The position numbers and the translations under genes were made by a program. This document shows, piece by piece, positions 7,618-14,563 of a stretch of DNA of 18,911 nt (position 1 is its first letter; the number at the start of each line of letters is the position of its first letter). The notes below the pieces were generated by a model. It did no database searches. It was not told where the DNA came from and saw nothing but the letters and a program-made list of their open reading frames with translations. Origin of the DNA: CAZTEB01 sp964612735 (GTDB taxonomy: Bacteria; Patescibacteriota; Microgenomatia; UBA1400; PJMF01). The DNA is taken from the NCBI GenBank assembly GCA_964612735.1, contig CAZTEB010000017.1, positions 1 through 18,911 of the forward strand, given 5' to 3'.

Positions 7618-9316
7618 TACTACTACGTCATCATCTCGACTTTTTTGGTTGGGAGTTATAACGATCTTGGTGTTAGCCTCAATTCTCAGGTTTGCTAGTT
7701 TAGCGACACTGCCACCTGCTCCATATTGGGAAGAAGTAGCTCTTGGCTATGATGCTCTTTCGATAAGTACAACAGGTAGGGATCACCATGGTACACCTTT
7801 TCCTCTTATAGCCTTTGAATCTTTCGGCGACTGGAAACCTTCACTCTATTTCTACGCGGTAGCTGCCACCTTACAATTCTTAGAGCTTGGAGTGTTTGCT
7901 GTTCGATTGCCTGCAGCAGTGAGCGGAGTAGCGCTTGTGGCGGCTGTTGGACGTGTGGCATATGGTTTTTCTAAGTCTCGCAGGGCGACGTTACTTGCCA
8001 TGATGGTGATGACTATCTCGCCATGGGCGATTACTTTCTCGAGAGGAGGTTGGGAGGTTAATCTAGCAGTAGCACTACTAACGTGGGGCATCGCCCTGCT
8101 GATGAGTGCACTTAGCCTCTTTGAGTTTTCTAGTAGAAAAAAATGGGATACGAGGAATTGGCTAGAGCTGGTGATCGGCTTGCTGCTTTTAGTGGCTTCT
8201 ATGTATGCCTATCATGCTGCTCGCGTTATCGCGCCTCTCTTGGGTATGGTGCTTGCACTCTTTTGGATTCATCAATGGGGTGTAAAAAAAGTGATGATGC
8301 ATACGAAGCAGCTGCTGGTGCTACTGGTTGTGCCACTAGTGCTACTTTCACCACTGTTGACATCACTCGATTCGCCAATAGTCAAACAACGTTTTGCTGA
8401 AACGAGTATTTTTTCTGATGGATCTGCTGTTTTGCGTAGCAATCAGTTGAAAGAAGAATCAAACCTAGGTTTCTGGGGCTCTTTACTCTTCCATAGATAC
8501 CTGTTTATGGTTGATCAAGTGCTAGAAGCAGCTTTCGCTCACACTACCATAGACTTTCTCTTTATTCATGGTGATCACAATCCTCGACATAGTGTTCAGT
8601 TTATAGGTCACCTATATTATCTCGATGCAGCTTTTTTGTTCGCAGGTTTCTACTGGTTGTTGATAAAAAAAAGAGGACCAGCACTTTTTCTAGTAGTCTG
8701 GATAGTAATAAGTATTGTCCCAGCCGCTGTATCAAAGTCAGCGCCACACGCACTGAGGACTCTTTTTGCACTACCTGCTATAAGTCTTGTCATTACTTTT
8801 GGAATGCTTGCTTTGTATCAAGTTGTAGTCTGCCAGTTTAGGCAAATGAAGTGGGTAGCCATTGGTGTGTTTTGCGTGGCGTATAGTCTACTTTTCTCTC
8901 AGTACTGGTTGTACTATACGCAGGTGTATCCAAAAGACTATGCTTCAGAATGGCAGTATGGCTATCAGGAGATGATTCAAAAGTTAGTAGATTTAGAAAG
9001 AAGATATCCGCAAGCAACAGTCTATGTATCTCGTCATTATGGTCGTCCAGCTATGTATTATTGGTTTTACTCAGCTACTGACCCCAGGCTTGTTCAAGGT
9101 GCAAGTAGTACTGCTGGTAAAGATCAAGGTGAGTTCTTAGAGTTCCAAAATAAGCACTTTATCAGAACTTCTGAAGAGATAGAGAGATCTCCAGCTCTAT
9201 TAGTACTTGAACCAAGCTTTGACGTCAGTGCAATTGATGGAGAAAAAACAGAGCTTGATCGTGTTATTGGACTTGATGGCAAAGTACTATGGACTTTGTA
9301 TCTTGTGGAAGGCTGA
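7604..9316 (+). CDS. GT39-like membrane glycosyltransferase, copy 2, with E-E in place of D-E
   Basis: Multi-pass GT-C type protein, 570 aa. The order matches copy 1: helix 1 (about 13-30), acidic pair E43-E44 (PYWEEVALGYDA), TTGRDHHGTPFPL, FGDWKPS (74-80), SPWAITFSRGGWE with R147 and E151, SMYAYHAARV, HGDHNPRHSVQFIGHLY, and APHALRTLFALP. It ends in an outer soluble domain with HYGRPAMYYWFY. The notable change is E43 where the other copies have aspartate. Its closest relative in the window is the product of 14564-16042: they share SNxLxE, LFHR, GDxNxRH and YPK-W-GY stretches. The start at 7604 overlaps the previous gene by 14 nt and is the last ATG before helix 1; upstream in-frame starts would give a long extra tail inside the previous gene. 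No Shine-Dalgarno sequence. Confidence 0.86.
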   Translation: MLPSSTTTSSSRLFWLGVITILVLASILRFASLATLPPAPYWEEVALGYDALSISTTGRDHHGTPFPLIAFESFGDWKPSLYFYAVAATLQFLELGVFAVRLPAAVSGVALVAAVGRVAYGFSKSRRATLLAMMVMTISPWAITFSRGGWEVNLAVALLTWGIALLMSALSLFEFSSRKKWDTRNWLELVIGLLLLVASMYAYHAARVIAPLLGMVLALFWIHQWGVKKVMMHTKQLLVLLVVPLVLLSPLLTSLDSPIVKQRFAETSIFSDGSAVLRSNQLKEESNLGFWGSLLFHRYLFMVDQVLEAAFAHTTIDFLFIHGDHNPRHSVQFIGHLYYLDAAFLFAGFYWLLIKKRGPALFLVVWIVISIVPAAVSKSAPHALRTLFALPAISLVITFGMLALYQVVVCQFRQMKWVAIGVFCVAYSLLFSQYWLYYTQVYPKDYASEWQYGYQEMIQKLVDLERRYPQATVYVSRHYGRPAMYYWFYSATDPRLVQGASSTAGKDQGEFLEFQNKHFIRTSEEIERSPALLVLEPSFDVSAIDGEKTELDRVIGLDGKVLWTLYLVEG

Positions 9317-9325
9317 CGCCCTTTA

Positions 9326-9670
9326 GTGCATACGCAAGAACGCCCAGATTATTCGCTTTCTCAAGAAGTCAGAGATGCTGTGAGGCAGGAGTGGGATCAA
9401 CTGCATAGCATACTTGCTAACTTGGATGCAGACACCATTTTGCGTGATCAGGACTTGCAAACGTTTTTAGCTACAGCTCGCGAGGCATTTTTAGAACTAG
9501 GCATTGAGCAACAGCAGTCTCAAGAAAGCGCTAAAACTGTGATTTTATCGCTTTGTTTCCATCAGCTGGCAGCGATCGCCTCTAATGCTGCTATAACGAA
9601 CAGTCTCAATGCTCAGGCACGGCGAGAAGAAGTTATAACCTTAAATCATTGGATAGCAGCACTAAGTTAA
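9326..9670 (+). CDS. hypothetical 114-aa helical soluble protein
   Basis: I do not recognise this protein. It starts with GTG 9 nt after the preceding stop and ends the seven-gene run. It has no signal peptide or membrane segment and looks almost entirely alpha-helical. A first acidic helix runs about 12-33 (EVRDAVRQEWDQLHSIL), then LDADTILRDQDLQTFLATAR, then a Q/E-rich stretch (GIEQQQSQESA), a more hydrophobic helix around 75-95 (VILSLCFHQLAAIASNAA), and a C-terminal helix ending NHWIAAL. Absence of close alternative ATG codons leaves GTG as the best start. Its place after two membrane transferases suggests a cytoplasmic accessory role, but that is only position. Coding is supported by the tight spacing and by stopping 5 nt from the convergent gene. 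Confidence 0.65.
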   Translation: MHTQERPDYSLSQEVRDAVRQEWDQLHSILANLDADTILRDQDLQTFLATAREAFLELGIEQQQSQESAKTVILSLCFHQLAAIASNAAITNSLNAQARREEVITLNHWIAALS

Positions 9671-9675
9671 GCGAC

Positions 9676-11451
9676 CTAGTTTTTGCTAATAAATGCTTTA
9701 CAAAACTGTTCGTCGCTGAGCTGAGTAATGTCTAAAATACTGCGAGCGGTGATGCGACTATACGTTGATACTTGATAGTTATTACAAAGGAGGTCATTGT
9801 ATATCGTGAATCCCAGTGTGTTCTCATATGGTGAGGCTATGAAGCTGCTCTGAGCAGTTTCAGGGATGTCTCCCGAACAGGTAGTAACGCTTGAATCTGT
9901 AATAATGATATTGTGTCCCACAAACATGTCTTGTGAAGCACAGCTGGTTTTTACGAGAATGTTTTGGTGCTGATAGTTTTCTGTAGCGAAAGCAGTGGCA
10001 ATACTCGACTGAGTTTCAGAGGTTATCATAGTGCCATAGACTACTATTGGTTGGAATACAAACCAAGCTTCGTCAGCCAGCACGATGCTATTTATTTCAG
10101 GATATGAAGTGCTTACTCTTTGCACGTACTCTGCCAAAATTCTTTCTGAAAAGTATGATCCTCTGGTTGCGTACACTGGATATCTATAAAAGTACTCATG
10201 CATAAACCAACTCGTAAAGCCTATCACTATCGCAAGCACTATAGCTTTGAGCATCCAGTGCTTCACTATGCGGTCCCATAGGTACCACATGCCAATGCCT
10301 GCTACTAAACTTAGAATTGGGAAAGTGAAGCTTGACCTTAAAAACACCCAAGAAGCCTGGGTATTTAGTGCTGAAGGAAGGGGGCCCAGTAGCATGAGTG
10401 AGGTGATGAGTAGCGCTTGGTCTCTACGCGATCTGTGACTCCAAAGCCACCAAAAGCCGATTGCAAGCACTACTGCATCATGGGGATAAAATATACCCAT
10501 CGACCATACCGAGGTAGGTGTCCTACTGGGGTCTCCGGTTATGAATAACTGAGAAGCTGAAAAGGTTTCAAAGTATCTATCTAAGCTAAGTTGAAGAGCG
10601 GCTGTGAGTTTGTTGGAGAATACGGGTTGAAGTTTTGATGGGAGACTTGCAGTCCTCCACGCATCAACTGTACCGGCAAGTTTGGGCCCTGCATTGAAGA
10701 GCAAGTCACTCGATCTTGTTCGGGCAGATTGACTAGAAAGAGTGGCGGCAAACCATAGGGTGATGCTCAAGCAGAGTAGTAGTAGTAGTGACAAGCTTGG
10801 AATAACTTTTTTCCACTTACTGGTATCAGTTGTTCGCAGAATGTAAAGAGATAGCAGTCCAACTAGTGGAAGTAGCACCACTTTCATGCCTTGATATTGA
10901 AAAAACCCTAGTAGTAGCAGGGGAAATGCTAGAAGCTTGTACCAGTCTTTAAGTTGTAGTAGTAGATAACAGCCACCGAGGAGAAAGAAAATGCTTAGCA
11001 GTGAATCGAAAGTCATTCGAGACACTTGAAACAGCCAAGGGTTGTATGACGCCCCAAGTGACACAAATAGCGCCATTCTTCTATCTTTAAATAATTCAAA
11101 GGCCACTAGACCTAGTAGAATAACTACTCCACTACCAAAAATTGCATGAGTAATGCGAGCTGCCAATAGAGGAGAGGTTAATAGCCATGCAGCCGGTGTC
11201 ATTATCACTCCTGGGAGCTCAGCAAAGAGTGGGTGTTCAGATGTAAAGCTCAGTGGTGACCACTGGCCAGTTGTGCCGTTACTACCGGCGGCAAGCATTC
11301 GAGCTTGGGTGACGTAGAAAATCTCATCATGACTAAGAGCAGCGGGGATGACGTCTAAGTAGATAAAGCGAAGCGCAATTCCTAAGGTGATAGCAAATAC
11401 CAAAAGCCATTCAAGAGCTGGTAGTGCTGGTGGCAACCAAGATGTACGCAT
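9676..11451 (-). CDS. GT39-like membrane glycosyltransferase, divergent copy 3
   Basis: Multi-pass GT-C type protein, 591 aa, on the minus strand. Helix 1 (about 15-30) is followed by the acidic pair D42-E43 (LSHDEIFYVTQARML). In place of FGDxKxP it has TSEHPLFAELPG (70-81), closer to the HPPL-type loop of ordinary GT39/PMT proteins. The next motif is NPWLFQVSRMTFD with R145 and D149 (E in the others). FITGDPSRTPTSVWSMG matches the later loop, and the PHxxR motif is reduced to a lone R in FLRSSFTFP. Four cysteines (504, 525, 556, 584) lie in the outer C-terminal domain. Leu is often CTA, giving runs of CTA codons. It is a single-gene unit, divergent from 11479-13233 and convergent with the 114-aa gene, with 5 nt between stops. 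Confidence 0.84.
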   Translation of the reverse strand: MRTSWLPPALPALEWLLVFAITLGIALRFIYLDVIPAALSHDEIFYVTQARMLAAGSNGTTGQWSPLSFTSEHPLFAELPGVIMTPAAWLLTSPLLAARITHAIFGSGVVILLGLVAFELFKDRRMALFVSLGASYNPWLFQVSRMTFDSLLSIFFLLGGCYLLLQLKDWYKLLAFPLLLLGFFQYQGMKVVLLPLVGLLSLYILRTTDTSKWKKVIPSLSLLLLLCLSITLWFAATLSSQSARTRSSDLLFNAGPKLAGTVDAWRTASLPSKLQPVFSNKLTAALQLSLDRYFETFSASQLFITGDPSRTPTSVWSMGIFYPHDAVVLAIGFWWLWSHRSRRDQALLITSLMLLGPLPSALNTQASWVFLRSSFTFPILSLVAGIGMWYLWDRIVKHWMLKAIVLAIVIGFTSWFMHEYFYRYPVYATRGSYFSERILAEYVQRVSTSYPEINSIVLADEAWFVFQPIVVYGTMITSETQSSIATAFATENYQHQNILVKTSCASQDMFVGHNIIITDSSVTTCSGDIPETAQSSFIASPYENTLGFTIYNDLLCNNYQVSTYSRITARSILDITQLSDEQFCKAFISKN

Positions 11452-11461
11452 TATTCGTACT

Positions 11462-11467
11462 ATTGTA
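11462..11467 (-). promoter_or_regulatory. minus-strand -10 element TACAAT upstream of GT39-like copy 3
   Basis: On the minus strand TACAAT ends 10 nt before the ATG at 11451, giving no leader or only a few bases. It overlaps by 2 bp the plus-strand -10 element of the divergent gene: the sequence AGTATACAATA reads as a hexamer on both strands around the palindrome GTATAC. No -35 is evident. Confidence 0.5.
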
Positions 11468-11471
11468 TACT
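11466..11471 (+). promoter_or_regulatory. plus-strand -10 element TATACT, leaderless start for GT39-like copy 4
   Basis: TATACT ends 7 nt before the ATG at 11479, the same hexamer and nearly the same spacing as upstream of 2346. The space between the two divergent start codons is only 27 nt, so both promoters must fit within it. No Shine-Dalgarno sequence is present. Confidence 0.58.
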
Positions 11472-11478
11472 GGCTTGT

Positions 11479-13233
11479 ATGTTAGGTGGAAGTATTCGCT
11501 CCAAAACTACTACATCTCTAATGACAACCGCTTCGTACTCTAAGTGGCAAATGGCGTTTGTTGCTGTGGTAGTCTTCTGTGCTTTTATGCTTAGGTTGTA
11601 TCAAATTGGTGATATCCCAAAAGGGGCACTAATAGATGAAGCTCACTTTGGCTATTTAGCCTATTCATTATTAGAAACAGGTGCAGATGAGCATGGACAA
11701 CCGTATCCAATAATTTTTAAAGGCTTTGGAGATAATAAGTTGCCGGCTGGTGCTTATATACTGATGCCAGTAGTTAAAGCCTTTGGCTTAAGCAATGAAA
11801 CCATTCGTTATCCCTCAGTGATAGCTGGTAGCTTACTTGTAATTGCGATGTATGTTGCGCTGCGAGAACTAGCATTTTCACATAGGCTGTCTTCACTTGG
11901 GGCCATCTTAGTTGCTATCAGCCCCTGGCCTTTTTTTCTCAGTAGATTTGGATTTGAATCAAACTTGGGTTTAGCTTTTTTTACTCTGGGGCTCGCAGCT
12001 TTCCTTCGTGGTTTTAATACGACTAAGGCAGCTTGGTTCATCAGTTCCGCTGTTCTGTTTGCGCTTACTTGGTATAGCTATATTTCATACAGACCGGTAG
12101 TGGTGGCTTTTGTCGTTTGTATGACTGCTTCTGTCTGGATGATGTGGCCAAAAGTGCGTCAAAAAGTACGAGCACCATTACTTTGGTTTGCAGTCGCTTT
12201 CTGCGTTGTTGTGTCCCCCCTACTTCTGCCTAGTGTAATAGGGGCTAACTCTACGCGTTTAGAACAAGTGGGTATTTTCACCGACTCTCAGACTGAGTTG
12301 ATAATCAATGAAAATAGAACATTTTGTTCTTGGAGGATTCCAAGACCTCTGTGTGATGTTGTGTGGAATAAGCCAGTATATTTAGTTAGCACTGTTGCAA
12401 TGAGGTACTTCCATGTGTTCAGTCCACAGTACCTGGCGACAGTGGGTGAGGGAGAGAGTGTATTTTTGACGATAGAAGGCCATGGTCAGTTTGCTAGCGC
12501 ATTGTATCCTTTTTTGCTGCTCGGGCTATTTGGTTTAGTTTTGAGTGGTGAATCATCGCGCTTCTCACCACTTCTCAAAATTGTGCTGCCGCTAGGTCTT
12601 TTGTTTGCTCCGATTCCCACCGTTTTAGTTGGTGGTCCGCAGCAGGTCAGACTATCTCCACTGCTCCCATTTTTAATAATAGCTATAGTTTTTGGCATTC
12701 ACATTGCAATTGAGAAGATACGTGTAAAAAAATTATCACTAGTATTTCTGGGAGGGCTATTTACGGTTGTAGCATTTCAAACAACAAGTTTTTATGTTGA
12801 TTTTTTTAGCATTCACACTGTAAAGAATGAGCAGCATTATCAGTCATATCTACCAGAATTGTTTTCGTTTTTACAAACTGTTGAAAGTGACAAGAACATT
12901 GCTATTAAGCCGTACTTTAGTGATCCCATAATGTTTTACGCGTACTATACGCACTATGACCCCTCTGTATATCAAGCCAAGGCTGTGCTAGGTGAACTTG
13001 AGAGCTCGGGTTTCCAGCATGCGATAGCTCTAGATAACATATACGTGACTAGCGACTCTATCAGCCATGAGGCCTGCGCTGCATTGGCTGAGGGTAGCCA
13101 ATTGGTTTTTGTAACCAATGAGGAGTTAGACGCAGCTATTCTTCATGAAGTTCGTTCAGCAGCAGACGTTCATACATTTGCCTATGTGTATGACGCAACT
13201 AAGAATCTTGAGCTCGCTGATTGTGATTCCTAG
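11479..13233 (+). CDS. GT39-like membrane glycosyltransferase, copy 4, cysteine-bearing
   Basis: Multi-pass GT-C type protein, 584 aa, with a longer polar N-terminal tail (residues 1-22) before helix 1 (about 24-40). The acidic pair is D53-E54 (GALIDEAHFGYLAY), followed by ETGADEHGQPYP and FGDNKLP (83-89). SPWPFFLSRFGFE gives R156 and E160. TWYSYISYRPVV follows. An outer loop holds C283 and C292 (FCSWRIPRPLC), and C533 and C582 lie in the C-terminal outer domain, so disulfides are possible. The PHxxR site reads GPQQVRLSPLLP. The start at 11479 is supported by a -10 element 7 nt upstream; ATG at 11521 is an alternative. Its last 35 nt overlap the 3' end of the convergent GT87-like gene. Single-gene unit by spacing. 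Confidence 0.85.
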   Translation: MLGGSIRSKTTTSLMTTASYSKWQMAFVAVVVFCAFMLRLYQIGDIPKGALIDEAHFGYLAYSLLETGADEHGQPYPIIFKGFGDNKLPAGAYILMPVVKAFGLSNETIRYPSVIAGSLLVIAMYVALRELAFSHRLSSLGAILVAISPWPFFLSRFGFESNLGLAFFTLGLAAFLRGFNTTKAAWFISSAVLFALTWYSYISYRPVVVAFVVCMTASVWMMWPKVRQKVRAPLLWFAVAFCVVVSPLLLPSVIGANSTRLEQVGIFTDSQTELIINENRTFCSWRIPRPLCDVVWNKPVYLVSTVAMRYFHVFSPQYLATVGEGESVFLTIEGHGQFASALYPFLLLGLFGLVLSGESSRFSPLLKIVLPLGLLFAPIPTVLVGGPQQVRLSPLLPFLIIAIVFGIHIAIEKIRVKKLSLVFLGGLFTVVAFQTTSFYVDFFSIHTVKNEQHYQSYLPELFSFLQTVESDKNIAIKPYFSDPIMFYAYYTHYDPSVYQAKAVLGELESSGFQHAIALDNIYVTSDSISHEACAALAEGSQLVFVTNEELDAAILHEVRSAADVHTFAYVYDATKNLELADCDS

Positions 13234-14503
13234 CTATAAGTCCCAGTAACCCAATCATCGGTATAAATCTGAATACATCTCGTATCAATTGAAGTGGTAC
13301 TGGTCCTGCTGTATGCTCTGTCGAAACAGCTAGGAGCGTTGTGGTGTCTAAGAGAATCATTACCGTAGCTAGGCCAACCACAATAGAAAAAACTTTCTTG
13401 TTCCAAGGTAGTAGTACCAATACTGGCATGTACCAAATATGAAATGGTTGTGAAAAGATTTTTGCTCCTAAGAATAGTACGAAAATGTAGACACCATACA
13501 TTTTGAGTCCAAAAAATACTTTTGAATCTTGGGTGAGTTGGTGAGGATTAGATAAAAAAGTTATAGCTGTTTTGTACATGGCGACAGGAGAGAGGGAGAG
13601 CTTGCTGTCGGTGACATTAAGATACCTAGTTCCCATCCAAATCAGGAATACAACTAGACTTGTTGGAAATGTAATTTTAACCAGCTTGGTAGTAGTTGTT
13701 GAAACAGGACCTTGGTAGGGAAAGTCTGGAGCTTTTTGAAGTTGTTGCTCTGAATCAGTAAAAACGTCTATCCATCTGATGATGTGTGCTGGGAATGATG
13801 CATACTTTATTGGTCTGGCGTTGTTGTGTACGAAACTAACCTGCAGTGAGGATCTATAAAGTGCCAAGGGGGCACCCCAGATAAGTAAAAATCCAAGTGT
13901 GCCAGCCAGGAGTGTTTTGAGCATGCTTCTGTGGTATAGCAGCCCCATTAGTGGCCCTAGTGGAAGCGTCAGAAATTTGATAGCAGTTGATAGCCAAAAT
14001 AACGTCCATCCCACTATTTGACCAATTGTACTTTTTGTAGTGCTCCAGACAGGAACAACTAAAGACGCAGTCATGCTGGCTGTAAAAGCAAGGTCAATCC
14101 CTTCATAGTAAAAATCCTTAGCCAGTGTAGTTAGGCCAATGTATATGAGTAGTGATTCTTGGGCAGTTTTCTTTTTCCAGGGTAGTCGAAGCATGGTCGC
14201 CCACAGGAAACCAAAAAACGCCACATCTATAACCAAGATTTGAGCTCGGTAGTTGGGATAGTACTTACCGATGCCACGCTGATCAAGCTCGAGTGGTACT
14301 GACAACAGTGGAATAGTTGCTGGTGGATATTCATAGAGGTGCTCTGTGTATGGGGTGAGGCCGTATCGCCAGATGTTGGCATACCGCTCGTAGTCTGCGG
14401 TGACGTCAGAATAGTACAAAGGGGGATTTTGATATATATAGAACCTTGACGCTAAGAAAAGAAACCACAGCGCCAAAGTGCTAAGAGAAAATAGTCGCCT
14501 CAT
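13199..14503 (-). CDS. GT87/DUF2029-like membrane mannosyltransferase-type protein
   Basis: Multi-pass GT-C protein, 434 aa, distinct from the GT39-like set. After helix 1 (about 5-22) the first outer loop has YYSDVTADYERYANIW (D33 is the likely catalytic acid by family analogy), then GLTPYTEHLYEYPP (48-61), the G-x-x-PY...YPP signature of GT87 polyprenyl-phosphate-mannose-dependent transferases. Further on are YYEGIDLAFT (132-141), IKFLTLPLGP with K176, and a late QPFHIWYMPVLVLLPW helix that matches the Q-x-x-x-W-x-x-P pattern of the family. The donor would be a polyprenyl-phosphate sugar on the outer face; mannose is usual in the family but unproven here. It is a single-gene minus-strand unit, overlapping tail-to-tail with 11479-13233 and divergent from 14564. 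Confidence 0.78.
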   Translation of the reverse strand: MRRLFSLSTLALWFLFLASRFYIYQNPPLYYSDVTADYERYANIWRYGLTPYTEHLYEYPPATIPLLSVPLELDQRGIGKYYPNYRAQILVIDVAFFGFLWATMLRLPWKKKTAQESLLIYIGLTTLAKDFYYEGIDLAFTASMTASLVVPVWSTTKSTIGQIVGWTLFWLSTAIKFLTLPLGPLMGLLYHRSMLKTLLAGTLGFLLIWGAPLALYRSSLQVSFVHNNARPIKYASFPAHIIRWIDVFTDSEQQLQKAPDFPYQGPVSTTTTKLVKITFPTSLVVFLIWMGTRYLNVTDSKLSLSPVAMYKTAITFLSNPHQLTQDSKVFFGLKMYGVYIFVLFLGAKIFSQPFHIWYMPVLVLLPWNKKVFSIVVGLATVMILLDTTTLLAVSTEHTAGPVPLQLIRDVFRFIPMIGLLGLIARNHNQRAQDS

Positions 14504-14509
14504 GTCCGC

Positions 14510-14518
14510 ATAATACCA
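14510..14518 (-). promoter_or_regulatory. extended -10 (TGGTATTAT), leaderless start for the GT87-like gene
   Basis: On the minus strand TGGTATTAT fits TGnTATAAT with one mismatch. The hexamer ends 6 nt before the ATG at 14503. No -35 is visible at 16-18 nt, as allowed for an extended -10. There is no Shine-Dalgarno sequence in the 6-nt spacer (GCGGAC). Confidence 0.65.
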
Positions 14519-14547
14519 GATTAGTAAGCTACGCCCCAGTCTAAAAA

Positions 14548-14556
14548 TGCTATGAT
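14548..14556 (+). promoter_or_regulatory. extended -10 (TGCTATGAT), leaderless start for the second run
   Basis: TGCTATGAT fits TGnTATAAT with one mismatch and ends 7 nt before the ATG at 14564. An in-frame ATG at 14552 lies inside the hexamer and so cannot be on the transcript, which fixes the start at 14564. It likely drives 14564 to beyond the window end. Confidence 0.66.
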
Positions 14557-14563
14557 CGACAGT

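Noticed and set aside
9680..9684. T5 run between the convergent genes as a terminator
   Set aside because: No stable stem precedes it on the plus strand, and it lies inside the coding end of the minus gene.
10775..10789. AGT trinucleotide repeat (five units)
   Set aside because: It is explained by consecutive CTA leucine codons in a transmembrane helix of the minus-strand gene. Similar short runs occur elsewhere in that gene, so it is codon preference and not a phase-variable microsatellite with clear length.
9671..14520. The alternating-strand middle section as a transferred island
   Set aside because: It differs in gene orientation but has the same promoter style, similar base composition by eye, and proteins of the same family as its flanks. 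No boundary repeats were found.
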